A DNA stretch of 64,000 bases from CAUYUA01 sp963575675 (GCA_963575675.1 CAUYUA010000272.1:17010-81009); one strand, 5' to 3'. Shown: positions 7,981-17,820, counted from the first letter of the stretch. Made by a program: numbers and translations. Notes: generated by a model from the letters alone, not told the origin.

Positions 7981-8796
7981 TTGACGGCCAACACCTCGGC
8001 GATGTCGATTGAACCCTCAGCCTCTTCCCGTATCGAACCGCCCGTGATTCAAGTGAGCGGGTTGGTGACGCGCTTCGGCGCGCATATAATTCATGATCAA
8101 CTCGATCTGGATGTTTGGCGTGGAGAAGTTTTAGGTGTGGTCGGAGGGTCCGGTTCAGGGAAATCTGTTCTGCTGAAAATCATCACCGGCTTGTTGCGGC
8201 CATCCGCCGGACGAATCGAGGTGTTGGGGCACGATGTTCAGAGGCTCGATCGTCGGGGTCGGGTTTCGTTGCAAGCGATGTGCGGCGTGTTGTTCCAAGA
8301 TGGAGCCTTATTCAGCTCGTTGACGGTGGCGGAAAACATACGAGTTCCTCTGGTGGAGCACACCGATTTATCGTCTGCGCTGATCGAAGAGGTGATTCGG
8401 GTCAAAATTGCGCTGGTGGGGTTGCCGCCGGACGCTGCGCGGAAATATCCTTCTCAATTGTCGGGAGGGATGCGGAAACGCGCAGGATTGGCGCGCGCTT
8501 TGGCGTTGGATCCGGAAATATTGTTTCTCGATGAGCCGACGGCAGGACTCGATCCGATCGGCGCGGCGGCGTTCGACGGCTTAATCGGAGATTTGCGGCG
8601 TGGCTTGGGTTTAACGGTTTTTATGGTGACGCATGATTTGGACAGTCTGGCCGCGATTTGCGATCGTATTGCCGTTTTGATAGATCAACGTCTGTTGGTG
8701 GGGTCGTTGGAGAATTTGCAACGCGAAACCAATCCCTGGATACGCGATTATTTCAGTGGCCCGCGTGGGCGCGCCGCTCTGCATCACAATAGGTAA
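7981..8796 (+). CDS. mlaF: Phospholipid/sterol-type ABC transporter ATP-binding protein (MlaF-like)
   Basis: 271 residues from a TTG at 7981; an ATG at 8002 would give 264, and neither has a clear ribosome-binding site. The order is Walker A GGSGSGKS (about 58-65), Q-loop FQDGALFSSL, signature LSGGMRKRAGLARAL (about 160-174), Walker B ILFLDEPTAGLDP and H-loop VTHD. The FSSLTV and GGMRKR forms are characteristic of MlaF-type ATPases that power retrograde lipid transport between the membranes. mlaD follows after 7 bases. The usual mlaE permease gene, normally just upstream, is absent here; kdsB diverges instead. Confidence 0.88.
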   Translation: MTANTSAMSIEPSASSRIEPPVIQVSGLVTRFGAHIIHDQLDLDVWRGEVLGVVGGSGSGKSVLLKIITGLLRPSAGRIEVLGHDVQRLDRRGRVSLQAMCGVLFQDGALFSSLTVAENIRVPLVEHTDLSSALIEEVIRVKIALVGLPPDAARKYPSQLSGGMRKRAGLARALALDPEILFLDEPTAGLDPIGAAAFDGLIGDLRRGLGLTVFMVTHDLDSLAAICDRIAVLIDQRLLVGSLENLQRETNPWIRDYFSGPRGRAALHHNR

Positions 8797-8803
8797 TCCG
8801 ATT

Positions 8804-9802
8804 ATGGAAACGCGCGCGCATCATTTGTTGGTCGGGGCCTTTGTGTTGACCTTGGCCGTCGGCGCCGTGATGTTCACCGCCTGGATCGCGCGCTTTGAGC
8901 TGCGCGAAACGTCTCGACCCTATTCGGTTTATATCAGCGGCTCGGTCACCGGGCTGAAAGAAGGCAGCGCCGTTCGCTATCGCGGAGTGCTTGTGGGCAC
9001 GGTTTCAGAAATTCGAATCGATCCTGAAAACGTCGAGCGCGTTCGCGTGTTGCTGCGAGTCGATAAAGACACGCCCATCAAAGCCGATGCGACGGTCTCT
9101 TTGGAAATGTCCGGTCTTGCCGGAAACGCTTATCTGCAAATCACAGGCGGCAGTCAGGCCGCGCCGTTGTTGGTTGGAATTAACGGGCGTCCGCCGGTCA
9201 TTCCGTCCAAGCCTTCGCCGTTGGCCGAGGTTTACGCCGCCGCGCCGCAATTGCTTAATAGGCTGCTCGACATCGGCGACCGGCTCAGTCGCTTGCTCAG
9301 TCCGGAGAACGAACAACGCGCGTCTCAAGCGTTGGCCAATCTGCATGCTTTGTCCGCCGATCTGCGCGTCGCAGTTCAAAATTTGGGTGAAACCATGCAG
9401 TCCGTCAAAGCGACCACCGCGCAGCTCGACGGCGCCGCCGGAGAGATTCGCCGCTTAACCGGAACGATCGGTCAGGGCGTGCAAGACGCGCTGACTCAAT
9501 CGCGCGTCACCATTGAAGCCTTTCGAAGCGATTCGCGCGTCGTGATGAGCGAACTCGGCCAGACTGCGGAAGAGGCTCGTTCTCTTTCGCGTTCGTTGCG
9601 CCAATTGTCGGATCGTCTCGGAGGCGTGATTCATGAAAATCGCACATCGATTCGGGACTTCACCAGCGTGGGCCTCTATGAATTGTCTCACCTGATCGCG
9701 GAATTGCGGGAGTTGGCGGCCACTTTGGCGCGCGTGTCCGCCCAGATCGAGCGCAGTCCCGTCGATTTCTTGATCAGCGGCGCCAAGTCGGGAGAGAAGT
9801 GA
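8804..9802 (+). CDS. mlaD: MCE/MlaD-family membrane-anchored lipid-binding protein
   Basis: 332 residues. One N-terminal membrane helix (about 8-28) is followed by the MCE domain (about 38-120) with GLKEGSAVRYRGVLVGTV. A long C-terminal region rich in heptad-like repeats (about 145-320) is predicted helical. In this family the MCE domain forms a hexameric ring in the periplasm that conducts lipids for the MlaF/MlaE ABC complex. The ATG at 8804 has AGGTAA 8 bases upstream and begins METRAHHLLVGAFV, just before the membrane helix. It forms an operon with mlaF; no auxiliary lipoprotein gene follows. Confidence 0.88.
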   Translation: METRAHHLLVGAFVLTLAVGAVMFTAWIARFELRETSRPYSVYISGSVTGLKEGSAVRYRGVLVGTVSEIRIDPENVERVRVLLRVDKDTPIKADATVSLEMSGLAGNAYLQITGGSQAAPLLVGINGRPPVIPSKPSPLAEVYAAAPQLLNRLLDIGDRLSRLLSPENEQRASQALANLHALSADLRVAVQNLGETMQSVKATTAQLDGAAGEIRRLTGTIGQGVQDALTQSRVTIEAFRSDSRVVMSELGQTAEEARSLSRSLRQLSDRLGGVIHENRTSIRDFTSVGLYELSHLIAELRELAATLARVSAQIERSPVDFLISGAKSGEK

Positions 9803-10121
9803 CTGTGAGCGCGCCATCGATAGAGCTGATTTGGTTGAGATGTTGATTTTTCAATGTCTCTGATGACGGCTTCGGCGTTTCCCCTTCTTGCCGGGCGCGC
9901 CAAATGTCAATTTGCTTTTTCTTTTGGGTTAAAAAGAGTTATACATTAGAATGAAAAAGGTTGTTGGCGTGAATAAATGGTTCTCGACGAGAGCGCAGCG
10001 ATTTTCGCGTCCTCATCCAGGGCGCTCTATTTATGCATTTTGTGCGTAAAAGACAACGGTTACGCGAAACCTTCAGAACGATTTTACTGAGCGATCCGTG
10101 CCGGAAGGAATGAACGAAGGC

Positions 10122-11216
10122 ATGTCTGACCAATTGACCAAGCAGGACGTTATCCGCCTGCTCAGTGACCCCTCCGCTACAACTCGGGCCGATACGGCTG
10201 CGAAGGTTGCCAAGTCGCTGGATAAGGCTCAGCTCTCTCCCGGCGAACGGCAGTTGGCCGAAGATATCGTGCGTCGTATGGCGCGCGACACGGCGTTGCG
10301 CGTTCGTCAGACTTTGGCGGAAAATCTTAAAAATTCAAACGCCTTGCCGCGCGACGTTGCCTTGATGCTCGCCCGCGACGTCGAGGCGGTGTCGTTGCCG
10401 ATTTTGTCTCTTTCAACCGTGCTGAGCGACGACGATTTGTTTGAGCTGGTTCGCGACGGCACCTCCGCCAAACAATCGGCGATAGCAAATCGACCTCAAG
10501 TTTCCAGCTCTTTGGCTGAAGTCATCATCGAAACAGCCGGAGAAGAAACCATCGCGGTTTTGGTCGCCAACGAAGGCGCCGAGATCACCGAGAACGCCTT
10601 GGAGCGAGTCGTCGATCGATTCGGCGAAAGCGAAAATATTCAAGAACCTCTGGTGCGGCGTTCAAAGCTTCCGATCACCATTGCCGAACGGCTCGTGAAT
10701 ATGGTGTCCGAGCGCTTGCAAGAATACCTCGTCGCGCACCATGAATTGCCCACAAGCGTTGCAAGCGATCTCGTGCTTCAAACCCGCGAGCGCGCAACCA
10801 TCAATCTGGTTAATGTCAACACCGACGAAGCTGATCTGGAGAAAATGGTTGCTCAAATGGCCCGATCCGGTCGTTTGGGGCCTTCGATCCTGATGCGGGC
10901 TTTGTGCATGGGGGATATGGCTTTCTTCGAAACCGGCATGAGTTTCCTTGCCGGCGTGCCGATGACCAATGCGCGTCTGCTGATTCACGACGGCGGCTCT
11001 TTGGGGCTTCGGTCGATTTACGAAAAAGCCGGAATGCCGTTGACTTTATTGCCCGCCGTGCGCGTCGCCATTGACGTCTTTCATGAAACATATCTCGATG
11101 GTGAAGAGCGCGATATCGAACGGCATCGCCGTCGCATGATTGAGCGCATTCTTACACAAAATGAAGATATGGCTGCGGAAGATATCGATTATCTTCTCAA
11201 TAAAATTATGACGTGA
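10122..11216 (+). CDS. DUF2336 domain protein
   Basis: 364-residue, all-helical-looking protein of the DUF2336 family, which is widespread in alphaproteobacteria and of unknown biochemical function. HEAT-like repeats can be seen in the N-terminal half (RVRQTLAENLKNSNALPRDVALMLARD; about 60-90). The part about 150-300 contains ALERVVDRFGESENIQEPLVRR and the conserved GPSILMRALCMGDMAFFE. There are no signal peptide or membrane helices. Three in-frame starts exist (GTG 10098, ATG 10110, ATG 10122); the last begins MSDQLTKQDVIRLL, in line with a repeat unit. It stands alone between mlaD and the TerC gene, with about 300 bases of unassigned sequence before it. Confidence 0.8.
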   Translation: MSDQLTKQDVIRLLSDPSATTRADTAAKVAKSLDKAQLSPGERQLAEDIVRRMARDTALRVRQTLAENLKNSNALPRDVALMLARDVEAVSLPILSLSTVLSDDDLFELVRDGTSAKQSAIANRPQVSSSLAEVIIETAGEETIAVLVANEGAEITENALERVVDRFGESENIQEPLVRRSKLPITIAERLVNMVSERLQEYLVAHHELPTSVASDLVLQTRERATINLVNVNTDEADLEKMVAQMARSGRLGPSILMRALCMGDMAFFETGMSFLAGVPMTNARLLIHDGGSLGLRSIYEKAGMPLTLLPAVRVAIDVFHETYLDGEERDIERHRRRMIERILTQNEDMAAEDIDYLLNKIMT

Positions 11217-11296
11217 ACCAAGAGAGATGTTTTCCTGAGTGGTTTTTTCTTTGGCGTGGTGGAGTTGTTTCATCGCGCCAAATAAGGATTTCTGCG

Positions 11297-11956
11297 GTGA
11301 ACGAACTCAACTCCGGCGGCCTTTTGGCGGATGTCTTCGCTCTTGGGCAAGTTCTTTTGATCGATTTGGTTTTGGCCGGGGACAACGCTATTGTCGTTGG
11401 CTTGGTGGCTGCAACCATTCCTGAACGTCAGCGATTATCCGTAATTTCATGGGGGATTGCTGCGGCGGTCGGTTTGCGCATTCTCTTTGCGGTGTTGGCC
11501 ACATATTTATTGGCGATCATCGGTTTGACTTTTGCGGGCGGGCTGCTGCTGTTGTGGGTCTGTTGGAAGCTATACCGTGATCTGAGCAAGCAGAAGCATG
11601 AAGAATCTGTTGTTTCTGGAACGGTTGCCGAAAAAGACGCCGCTTCGTGTTCTGAGGAATTGTCGCGTCGTCGTTTGTGGACAGCCATTGGCCGAATTGT
11701 TTTGGCCGATGTGTCGATGTCTCTCGATAACGTCTTGGCGGTGGCGGGCGTCGCGCGTGATCACGTTGAAATCCTTGTGGTCGGGCTGTTGTTATCGGTG
11801 GTTTTGATGGGGGTTGCCGCAAGCTTTGTTGCGCGTCTCTTGAATCGTTATCATTGGATTGCCTATGTCGGTTTGGCGGTGATTGCGTATGTCGCGGTCA
11901 GCATGGTCTGGATCGGCGGTCATGAATTGTTCGTCGCGTCTCGTATTGCGTCGTAG
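11297..11956 (+). CDS. TerC/YjbE-family integral membrane protein
   Basis: 219 residues with about seven hydrophobic segments. Paired acidic motifs LIDLVLAGDNAIVVGL (near residue 20) and LADVSMSLDNVLAV (near 140) define TerC-family proteins, implicated in metal (notably manganese) efflux and loading of secreted enzymes. The GTG start is chosen because AAGGA lies 8 bases upstream; the frame is open further up to 11213 but without membrane-protein character. A cytosolic loop about 90-125 is polar and rich in K/E. The substrate is not deducible. Confidence 0.85.
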   Translation: MNELNSGGLLADVFALGQVLLIDLVLAGDNAIVVGLVAATIPERQRLSVISWGIAAAVGLRILFAVLATYLLAIIGLTFAGGLLLLWVCWKLYRDLSKQKHEESVVSGTVAEKDAASCSEELSRRRLWTAIGRIVLADVSMSLDNVLAVAGVARDHVEILVVGLLLSVVLMGVAASFVARLLNRYHWIAYVGLAVIAYVAVSMVWIGGHELFVASRIAS

Positions 11957-11991
11957 CCCTTTCGATCAGTCAACAAAGGCCTTGAGCCGTC

Positions 11992-13149
11992 ATGTCTCTG
12001 ATATCCACAACCGCAGGTTTGGAGCGGTTTTGTCGCAGTTTAGCCGGCGCGCGTTTTATCACGGTGGACACGGAGTTCATTCGGGAAAAGACATATTGGC
12101 CGCAGCTTTGTTTGGTGCAGATATGTGGTCCCGGAGCGACGGCGGCCATAGATCCATTGGCGCCGGGCATGGACTTGTCGTCTCTGTTTACGGTGATGCG
12201 GGATAGTTCCATTTTAAAGGTTTTTCACGCCGCTCGCCAAGACGTCGAGATTTTTCTGCATTTAATGGGTGATGTTCCCTTGCCGTTGTTTGACACTCAA
12301 GTTGCGGCGATGGTGTGTGGTTTTGGCGATAGCGTCGGCTATGAAACCTTGGTTGGAAAATTGGCGGGCGCTCGGCTTGACAAGTCCAGTCGATTTACAG
12401 ATTGGGCAAGTCGGCCGCTAACGGATCGCCAATTGAGCTATGCTCTGGCGGATGTTACGCATCTTCGTATTATTTACGAAAAATTATGTCGACAGATTGC
12501 GCAGTCAGGACGAGCGTCTTGGTTGGAAGAGGAGTTGCGTCTTCTTTCGGACCCGGCGACGTATATTGTCGAACCGGAGCAGGCTTGGACGAGGTTGAAA
12601 GCGCGGGTGAATCGGCCTCCGTTTCGGTCGATTTTGCGAGAAATTGCGGCATGGCGGGAGCGTGACGCTCAAGCGCGCGATGTTCCTCGTAGTCGGATTA
12701 TTCGGGATGAGGCATTGCTGGAGATTGCGGCTCACGCGCCGACGACGGTCGATGGTTTGGCGCGGATTCGCACTGTCGGGCGAGGGTTTGCCGAGGGAAG
12801 GCAGGGCGAAGAGTTGCTGGCGGCGATTGAACGCGGATTGCGTGCGTCGGAAGTTCAAGGTGGGGTGGAGGAGCCGGTTGTTGGCGACTCGCCATCGTTG
12901 GGGGTAGGGTCGATCATTGATCTTTTGCGGGTGTTGTTGAAGAAGAAGAGTGAAGATCATGATGTGGCGCCGCGACTGATTGCTTCGACGGATGATTTGG
13001 AAGCGATTGTATTGAATGACGAGGCGCCGGTTCCGGCTTTGTCGGGGTGGCGGCGAGAGATTTTTGGTGAAGATGCATTGGCGTTGAAGCATGGAAGGAT
13101 TGCATTGACGATTTCGGATCGACAATTGAAGTTGACGTCCATTGAGTAG
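11992..13149 (+). CDS. rnd: Ribonuclease D
   Basis: 385 residues; 3'-5' exoribonuclease of the DEDD superfamily acting in tRNA 3' maturation. ExoI has D and E in FITVDTEFIREKTY (about 23-36). ExoII appears in VFHAARQDVEIF (about 77-88), and ExoIII with Y and D in RQLSYALADVTHL (about 150-162). An HRDC domain follows (about 215-295). The C-terminal stretch of about 90 residues is variable, as in relatives. The ATG at 11992 begins MSLISTTAGLERFC. A composite repeat lies right after the stop. Confidence 0.92.
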   Translation: MSLISTTAGLERFCRSLAGARFITVDTEFIREKTYWPQLCLVQICGPGATAAIDPLAPGMDLSSLFTVMRDSSILKVFHAARQDVEIFLHLMGDVPLPLFDTQVAAMVCGFGDSVGYETLVGKLAGARLDKSSRFTDWASRPLTDRQLSYALADVTHLRIIYEKLCRQIAQSGRASWLEEELRLLSDPATYIVEPEQAWTRLKARVNRPPFRSILREIAAWRERDAQARDVPRSRIIRDEALLEIAAHAPTTVDGLARIRTVGRGFAEGRQGEELLAAIERGLRASEVQGGVEEPVVGDSPSLGVGSIIDLLRVLLKKKSEDHDVAPRLIASTDDLEAIVLNDEAPVPALSGWRREIFGEDALALKHGRIALTISDRQLKLTSIE

Positions 13150-13185
13150 AGGAAATAATTAATTAGGGTAATGACAATATTATAA

Positions 13186-13475
13186 GGGTCCAGGGACTGT
13201 GTTCCTGGTCGCAGGGGATTATAAGGGGGGAGCGAAAGCCCCCCTTATTCGCGAAGCGATTTTCCTCTGAAATTGTTTATCTTTCTTTGCGCTTTTTGTT
13301 GACGATACTCTGTCCAATTGAGAACCCGAAAAAAACTCTGAAAGAATCGGGGCTCCGCCCTCGACCCGCCAAAGGCCGGGAGGCCTTTGGAAACCATGAC
13401 TTGGAGTTTGTAACGACCGGATGTGAGCGGGCTTTTTATGCCTTCCGCCGACCAGGGACATAGTCCCTGGAGCCA
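13186..13475. repeat. Composite repeat: family A ends flanking a family B arm
   Basis: Family A sequence GGGTCCAGGGACTGTGTTCC with the GGGGGGAGC/GCCCCCC hairpin (13188-13247) is followed by a family B arm (13307-13419). That arm matches 36335-36447 with only about two differences over 113 bases. A reversed family A end GACCAGGGACATAGTCCCTGG closes it (about 13450-13472). It separates convergent rnd and the TPR gene, so it may terminate both. Confidence 0.75.
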
Positions 13476-13485
13476 TTCAATTCTT

Positions 13486-15333
13486 TTATTCTCTTGGTGT
13501 GTTTTCTAGATTTTTTTGAATATCCTGGACGACGTTCTTCCAATTTCCAGGCGTTTTTTGTCTGAACAATCGGGCCGTTGGATACCAAGGACTATCCAAT
13601 CTCTCCAACAACCATCGCCAATCGGGCGCATAAGACAGCATTATCCAAACCGTTCGCCCTAAAGCTCCCGCCAAATGCGCCGGAGCTGTGCAGGACGATA
13701 TTACAATATCCATCGACATCATGATTGCCGCCGTATCATAAAAATCGCAAATTTCCGTCCCTAGATCGGTGAAGCGCGTTGTCGGTGGCGTAATCGAATC
13801 CAAATCGATTCGTCCATCGCCGCATTGCAGTCCATAAAAGTGAACATTGGGCAGAGAAAATAGAGGCGCCAAAGTCGCCAATCCTGGCGAGCGTAAGTGA
13901 TCTGCGGGAAAACCGGCGCCTCCTGCCCATATCAAACCGATTTTTAACGGCGATGGCGCATCCTCAGAGGAGCGATTGGACAAAGCAGCGTCAACGCGGG
14001 TTTTCCAAGCGGCGACTGTGGCGACGTCAACTTCAAGATAGGGCGTTTGCATTGGAATTGTTTCTAATCTTGTGTCGAATCGCTCCGGCAAGCTGAGCAG
14101 AGGACAACGCCAGTCGTGATTCGGTAAAGGCTCTCCCGGACGAATCAGTTGTTCAACTCCCGCGAGCCGCGATAACAACCGCTCCAAAGGTGGAGTGGCC
14201 TCTAGGATCACTCGCGCGCCGCGCTGAGCCAAAAGAGAGATATAACGAACAAACTGAATCGTATCTCCCAAACCTTGTTCGGCGTGAAGCAGAAGGGTGC
14301 GGCCTTCCAGAGGCTCGCCGCGCCATAAACGCGGCGCAAGGGTCGACCAACGAGGGCGGAAGCGGGGGTGTTGCAGTCGATGCTCGTAAGCGGGCCATCC
14401 GGCGGCGTAGTTTCCAGCCGAAAGTAAGGCGAATCCTCGCGCAATATGGGTTCCTATGGCGTTCGGGCGTTGCTTTAGGACGCGATCATATCCGGCGACG
14501 GCCTCTGCGATGCGGCCAAGCGCAATCAAAGGTTTCCCGATCTCGGCATCGATTTCGCAAAGATTGTTCGGATTGAAAGGCGCGGCGTCTTTGGCTTTGT
14601 GAAAAGCTTCGATCGATTCGGCGAAATCTCCGCGACTGGCCAGGATAGTCGCCAGAGTTCGCCAAGTGACGGCGAGAAGAGCATTGGCGTTGGGAAGCTC
14701 TGAGGCAAGGCGCGTGGCGGCGAGACTGTGGTCGAGCGCTGCGTCGAAGCGCCGTAAATTATGGTGCCCCGTGGCTAAAGTGATATGAGCGCCGATTTGC
14801 GTTCGGGGAGCGAGGTTCGGGAGGGATAAGGCTGATTCGGTGACGCTTATGGCTTCCGAGTCTTGCTCTAAGGCCAGAAGGGCGTCGGCGAGATTGATGC
14901 GAGCTTCGGCAAAATTTGGTCCTGTTTCGACGGCGCGGCGAGCGCAGTGCAGCGCGTCTTCGAGCCGTCCGCGATGGCGGAGCAGGCGAGCGAGGTTGCT
15001 CCAGGGGATGGGCTTGGTGGGAGAGAGTATGGTGGCGCGACGATGGCATGATTCTGCGTTGTCGAGATCGCCGATTTCTTCCATTGCATTGCCGAGGCTG
15101 CTGAGCCAATCGCTGCGTTCTCCTCTTATGGCAAGAGCTTTGCGAATGATGGGGACGGCTTCGTTGGAACGGTTTTGTTGAGTGAGAACGACGCCGAGGA
15201 GATGAAGAGTGTCTGGGTGATTTGGGAGAACGTCGAGGATTTGGCGGCAGACGGTTTCTGCTTCTGAGGGGTGGCCGGCTTCGAAACAATCAACGGCGAA
15301 ATTGAAAGCTTCTACAAAACTCGCCATGTTCAT
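13486..15333 (-). CDS. TPR protein with a C-terminal glycosyltransferase-like domain
   Basis: 615 residues. The N-terminal half (about 5-300) is a run of tetratricopeptide repeats (for example ALAIRGERSDWLSSLGNAM, LARLLRHRGRLEDALHCARRA). The C-terminal part (about 330-600) resembles GT-B/GT9-like modules common in alphaproteobacterial TPR proteins, with LLLHAEQGLGDTIQFVRY, IGLIWAGG and PDWRWLLERLDSPWYPTARLFRQ. The usual nucleotide-site segment DTxVAHLAGALG appears here as SSCTAPAHLAGALG. Such proteins are linked to surface polysaccharide or flagellin modification, but the substrate is unknown. Starts at 15333 or 15327 are both possible, without a clear ribosome-binding site. Confidence 0.82.
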   Translation of the reverse strand: MNMASFVEAFNFAVDCFEAGHPSEAETVCRQILDVLPNHPDTLHLLGVVLTQQNRSNEAVPIIRKALAIRGERSDWLSSLGNAMEEIGDLDNAESCHRRATILSPTKPIPWSNLARLLRHRGRLEDALHCARRAVETGPNFAEARINLADALLALEQDSEAISVTESALSLPNLAPRTQIGAHITLATGHHNLRRFDAALDHSLAATRLASELPNANALLAVTWRTLATILASRGDFAESIEAFHKAKDAAPFNPNNLCEIDAEIGKPLIALGRIAEAVAGYDRVLKQRPNAIGTHIARGFALLSAGNYAAGWPAYEHRLQHPRFRPRWSTLAPRLWRGEPLEGRTLLLHAEQGLGDTIQFVRYISLLAQRGARVILEATPPLERLLSRLAGVEQLIRPGEPLPNHDWRCPLLSLPERFDTRLETIPMQTPYLEVDVATVAAWKTRVDAALSNRSSEDAPSPLKIGLIWAGGAGFPADHLRSPGLATLAPLFSLPNVHFYGLQCGDGRIDLDSITPPTTRFTDLGTEICDFYDTAAIMMSMDIVISSCTAPAHLAGALGRTVWIMLSYAPDWRWLLERLDSPWYPTARLFRQKTPGNWKNVVQDIQKNLENTPRE

Positions 15334-15795
15334 CACATCATTTTTATGAAAATTAAGGGTGGAGGCGGCTGAATCTGGTTTCTGGACGCATCTGATTTAT
15401 GATGTCAATACGCTGAACAACTGACGCACGTTTCTCGATTTTGATGGGGCCTGGAACTGTGTTTCCAGTCGCTCAGACCCAGGACGAAAGCCTTCTTTAT
15501 TCGTGAGGCGCATCCCCCTCTAGAATCGTTTCTTCTCTGGAGGAGTGAATTCATGTGTTATGTTTTTAATCCGTCATGTTTTAGGATATTATGCTTTGGG
15601 CGAGTATAATTTATTTTATGGACGCCTTTGTGAGCTTTAGAGCGTTCTCAAAAAAAGAGACCTAAAAAACACTCTTACAAACCATTTCTTCAAGTCGCAA
15701 CATAGGCTCTGGCGCGAACAGCTTGATTTCTATAGCATAGGTTTAATGTTAATCTTTCTTGGCCGGCAGACGGCGTTCTCGATGGACTCAAAACC
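15334..15795. other. Gene-free gap with a family A copy
   Basis: A degenerate family A copy (GGCCTGGAACTGTGTTTCC, CAGGACGAAAGCC) lies at about 15448-15540. The remainder up to 15795 is A+T-rich with no supported gene; the promoter of the transglycosylase gene is expected here but no clear boxes are claimed. Confidence 0.5.
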
Positions 15796-16632
15796 ATGGC
15801 GGAATCAATCTTCGGTCCTTTTCCTTCCCGTAGAACGCAGTCATACCTCGCGCCCGATTCGCCGAGTCCCGGGCGTAAACCTGATATGCCAGAACGTGAG
15901 TTCTCTCTTAACGACGTTCCTGTTCCCGGTCATAAACCTGCTGCGCCGCCTGATCGCAATCGGCCGCCTCAAGACTATGCGGAATCGGCGCGTTCCGTCG
16001 CCCGTATTTCTCAAGTTCCTTTCGCCGACATTCTCGCCAAAGCCGCCAACGAAAGCAACTTCAACGCGCGTGAGCGCAGTCGAAGCAGCTCCGCCGCTGG
16101 CCCTTTCCAGTTTATCGAGCAAACTTGGCTCGAAATGTTGAAGCGGCATGGCTCTGCTTATGGTCTTGGTCGGGAAATCGCCAATATTGATATGCGTCAT
16201 GGCGTCGCTTCGGTGCGCAACCAAGGCGCCCGCAAAAGACTGCTTGACCTGCGGCATGACATTCATCTTTCCGCTGGGATGGCGGCGCGCTATTTGGACG
16301 AATCAGGCCAAACCTTAAAGCGGATTCTCAAACGCGATCCAAGCGATGATGAGCGGCGTATGGCTTATTTGCTTGGCCCCGGCGGCGCCGCCAAATTGGT
16401 CAACGCCTCGCTTCGCCATCCCGGCGGCAGCGCCAGCGACACATTGCCGCAAGCCGCGCAAGCCAATCGTCCTCTGTTTTTTTCCCGTGATGGTGGCGCT
16501 CTGACAAATCGCGAGGCGGTGTCTAGAATCACCTCTTTCTTAAGCAAAGACGTGCGCCGTTTTTCCAACATGCCCGAAGATGGAAGTCCCCTTACCACCG
16601 ACCGCATGATGGAAGACAGCTCATTTGGTTAA
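15796..16632 (+). CDS. Lytic transglycosylase-like protein (SLT domain)
   Basis: 278 residues. After a Pro-rich N-terminus lacking a clear signal peptide, the SLT-like core begins near residue 65. AKAANESNFN supplies the catalytic-type glutamate, then SSSAAGPFQFIEQTWL (about 95-110, the GxxQF/TW motif) and ERRMAYLLGPGGAAKL, the AY-LGP motif seen in phage-like and alphaproteobacterial transglycosylases. It would cleave peptidoglycan glycosidic bonds. The missing signal peptide suggests a specialised export route or a misassigned start. No partner genes adjoin it. Confidence 0.75.
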   Translation: MAESIFGPFPSRRTQSYLAPDSPSPGRKPDMPEREFSLNDVPVPGHKPAAPPDRNRPPQDYAESARSVARISQVPFADILAKAANESNFNARERSRSSSAAGPFQFIEQTWLEMLKRHGSAYGLGREIANIDMRHGVASVRNQGARKRLLDLRHDIHLSAGMAARYLDESGQTLKRILKRDPSDDERRMAYLLGPGGAAKLVNASLRHPGGSASDTLPQAAQANRPLFFSRDGGALTNREAVSRITSFLSKDVRRFSNMPEDGSPLTTDRMMEDSSFG

Positions 16633-17247
16633 CGACGCCGAGTTTGGGATCGAAGGCTCTATCGGTTGAGGTTTTTCTCCGAATCTGGAATATCCTTTAA
16701 AAGTAGTGATTTGTGGATTCCTTTGTCCCAAGGCGCCGGGTGTTTCTGCCCGTCGTTGTCCCTTGGTTGGTTAGCGACGACTTTGATTCCCATAAATTAA
16801 CGATATTGATAAACATTGCTTTAACAAAAAATGAAATCTATTAAATTGCAAAGCCAAAGGAGACAATGTCTCCGACGACTTTGCGATTTCCGTGTGTTTG
16901 TTATGTGGGGGCGTATTTTATTGAAATTACTTCGCAATATAAAACGTCGGAATCAATAGAACGCGCTTGCAATGATCCGTAGTCTGCATTATTCTTATTT
17001 CTGGGAATAAAACGGCGTTTTTTTATGCAATAGGCGTCGGCAATGGGCGTCGATCAAATGGTTTCGTCGCTTTCTTGAAGTTTTGCTTTTCGAGTCATCA
17101 CCTCTCGAATGGTTTACAAGGTAAAGCTTTGAGGCGTAATATAGTTGTTTATTTATTATGCGACCAAAAAGAAGCCGCTTTATTGCGCAATCATCATGTT
17201 CGGCATCCTTGCACAAGATTCAGCCTCTGAATAAAAGGAAGGGAGTC
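16633..17247. other. Gene-free gap upstream of the SiaB-like gene
   Basis: A+T-rich 0.6 kb. A small imperfect hairpin with GGAGACAATGTCTCC lies at about 16858-16872. No protein, tRNA or known riboswitch was recognised. Confidence 0.4.
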
Positions 17248-17799
17248 ATGCTTGCTGCAAAGTTTTATTTATTCAAAAAAATTCTTGAAGAACAGGGCAT
17301 CATTTTTTCCTACAGCGGTTATGTCTCCGACAACGTTCTTGTCGGACTTGGTGAAGCTGTTCGACAAAAGATGCAAATTGATGAAACCGACACCACCACA
17401 ACAAAAAAAGTCTTTTCGGTGTTCGTTGAGCAAATGCAAAATATCATCCGATACTCGGCGGAGAAAATCGTCGGCGGAAAGTTGGACAATTCCGAACTGA
17501 GGTCTGGAATCATCGCCATTGGTCGTGATGACGGGCGTTTTTTCGTAACGGGTGGGAACCTCGTCTATAATTCCGACACTCCAAAGCTGCGGCAACGTTT
17601 GGAGGAATTGCGGAATATGGATAAAGATGAATTGAAAGCCGCCTACAAAAATCGTTTGCGCCAAGATCCCGAAGAGGGCAGCAAAGGCGCAAGCATCGGT
17701 CTGATTGAAATCGCTCGACGTTCAAACGGTCCAATCGTGTTTGATTTTTGGGCCATTGACACTCAGTTTACTTTTTTCTGCCTAAAATCATATATCTGA
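17248..17799 (+). CDS. SiaB-family protein kinase (DUF6272)
   Basis: 183 residues, resembling SiaB, the kinase that phosphorylates SiaC in the Pseudomonas Sia pathway. Visible landmarks are FVEQMQNIIRYSAE (about 66-79, the HATPase N-box-like helix), GIIAIGRDDGRFFVTGGNLV (about 92-111), and SKGASIGLIEIARRSNGPIVFDF (about 150-173). The ATG at 17248 has AAGGAAGGGA directly upstream; the longer frame from 17158 is rejected. The SiaC homologue starts 21 bases after the stop. No SiaA phosphatase or SiaD diguanylate cyclase is in the window. Confidence 0.75.
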   Translation: MLAAKFYLFKKILEEQGIIFSYSGYVSDNVLVGLGEAVRQKMQIDETDTTTTKKVFSVFVEQMQNIIRYSAEKIVGGKLDNSELRSGIIAIGRDDGRFFVTGGNLVYNSDTPKLRQRLEELRNMDKDELKAAYKNRLRQDPEEGSKGASIGLIEIARRSNGPIVFDFWAIDTQFTFFCLKSYI

Positions 17800-17820
17800 C
17801 TTATAGAGGTCTTTGCTCTC

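Noticed and set aside
13219..13476. Open frame across the repeat after rnd
   Set aside because: Its translation is only repeat sequence; the same peptide recurs at 36316-36522 within the other repeat copy.
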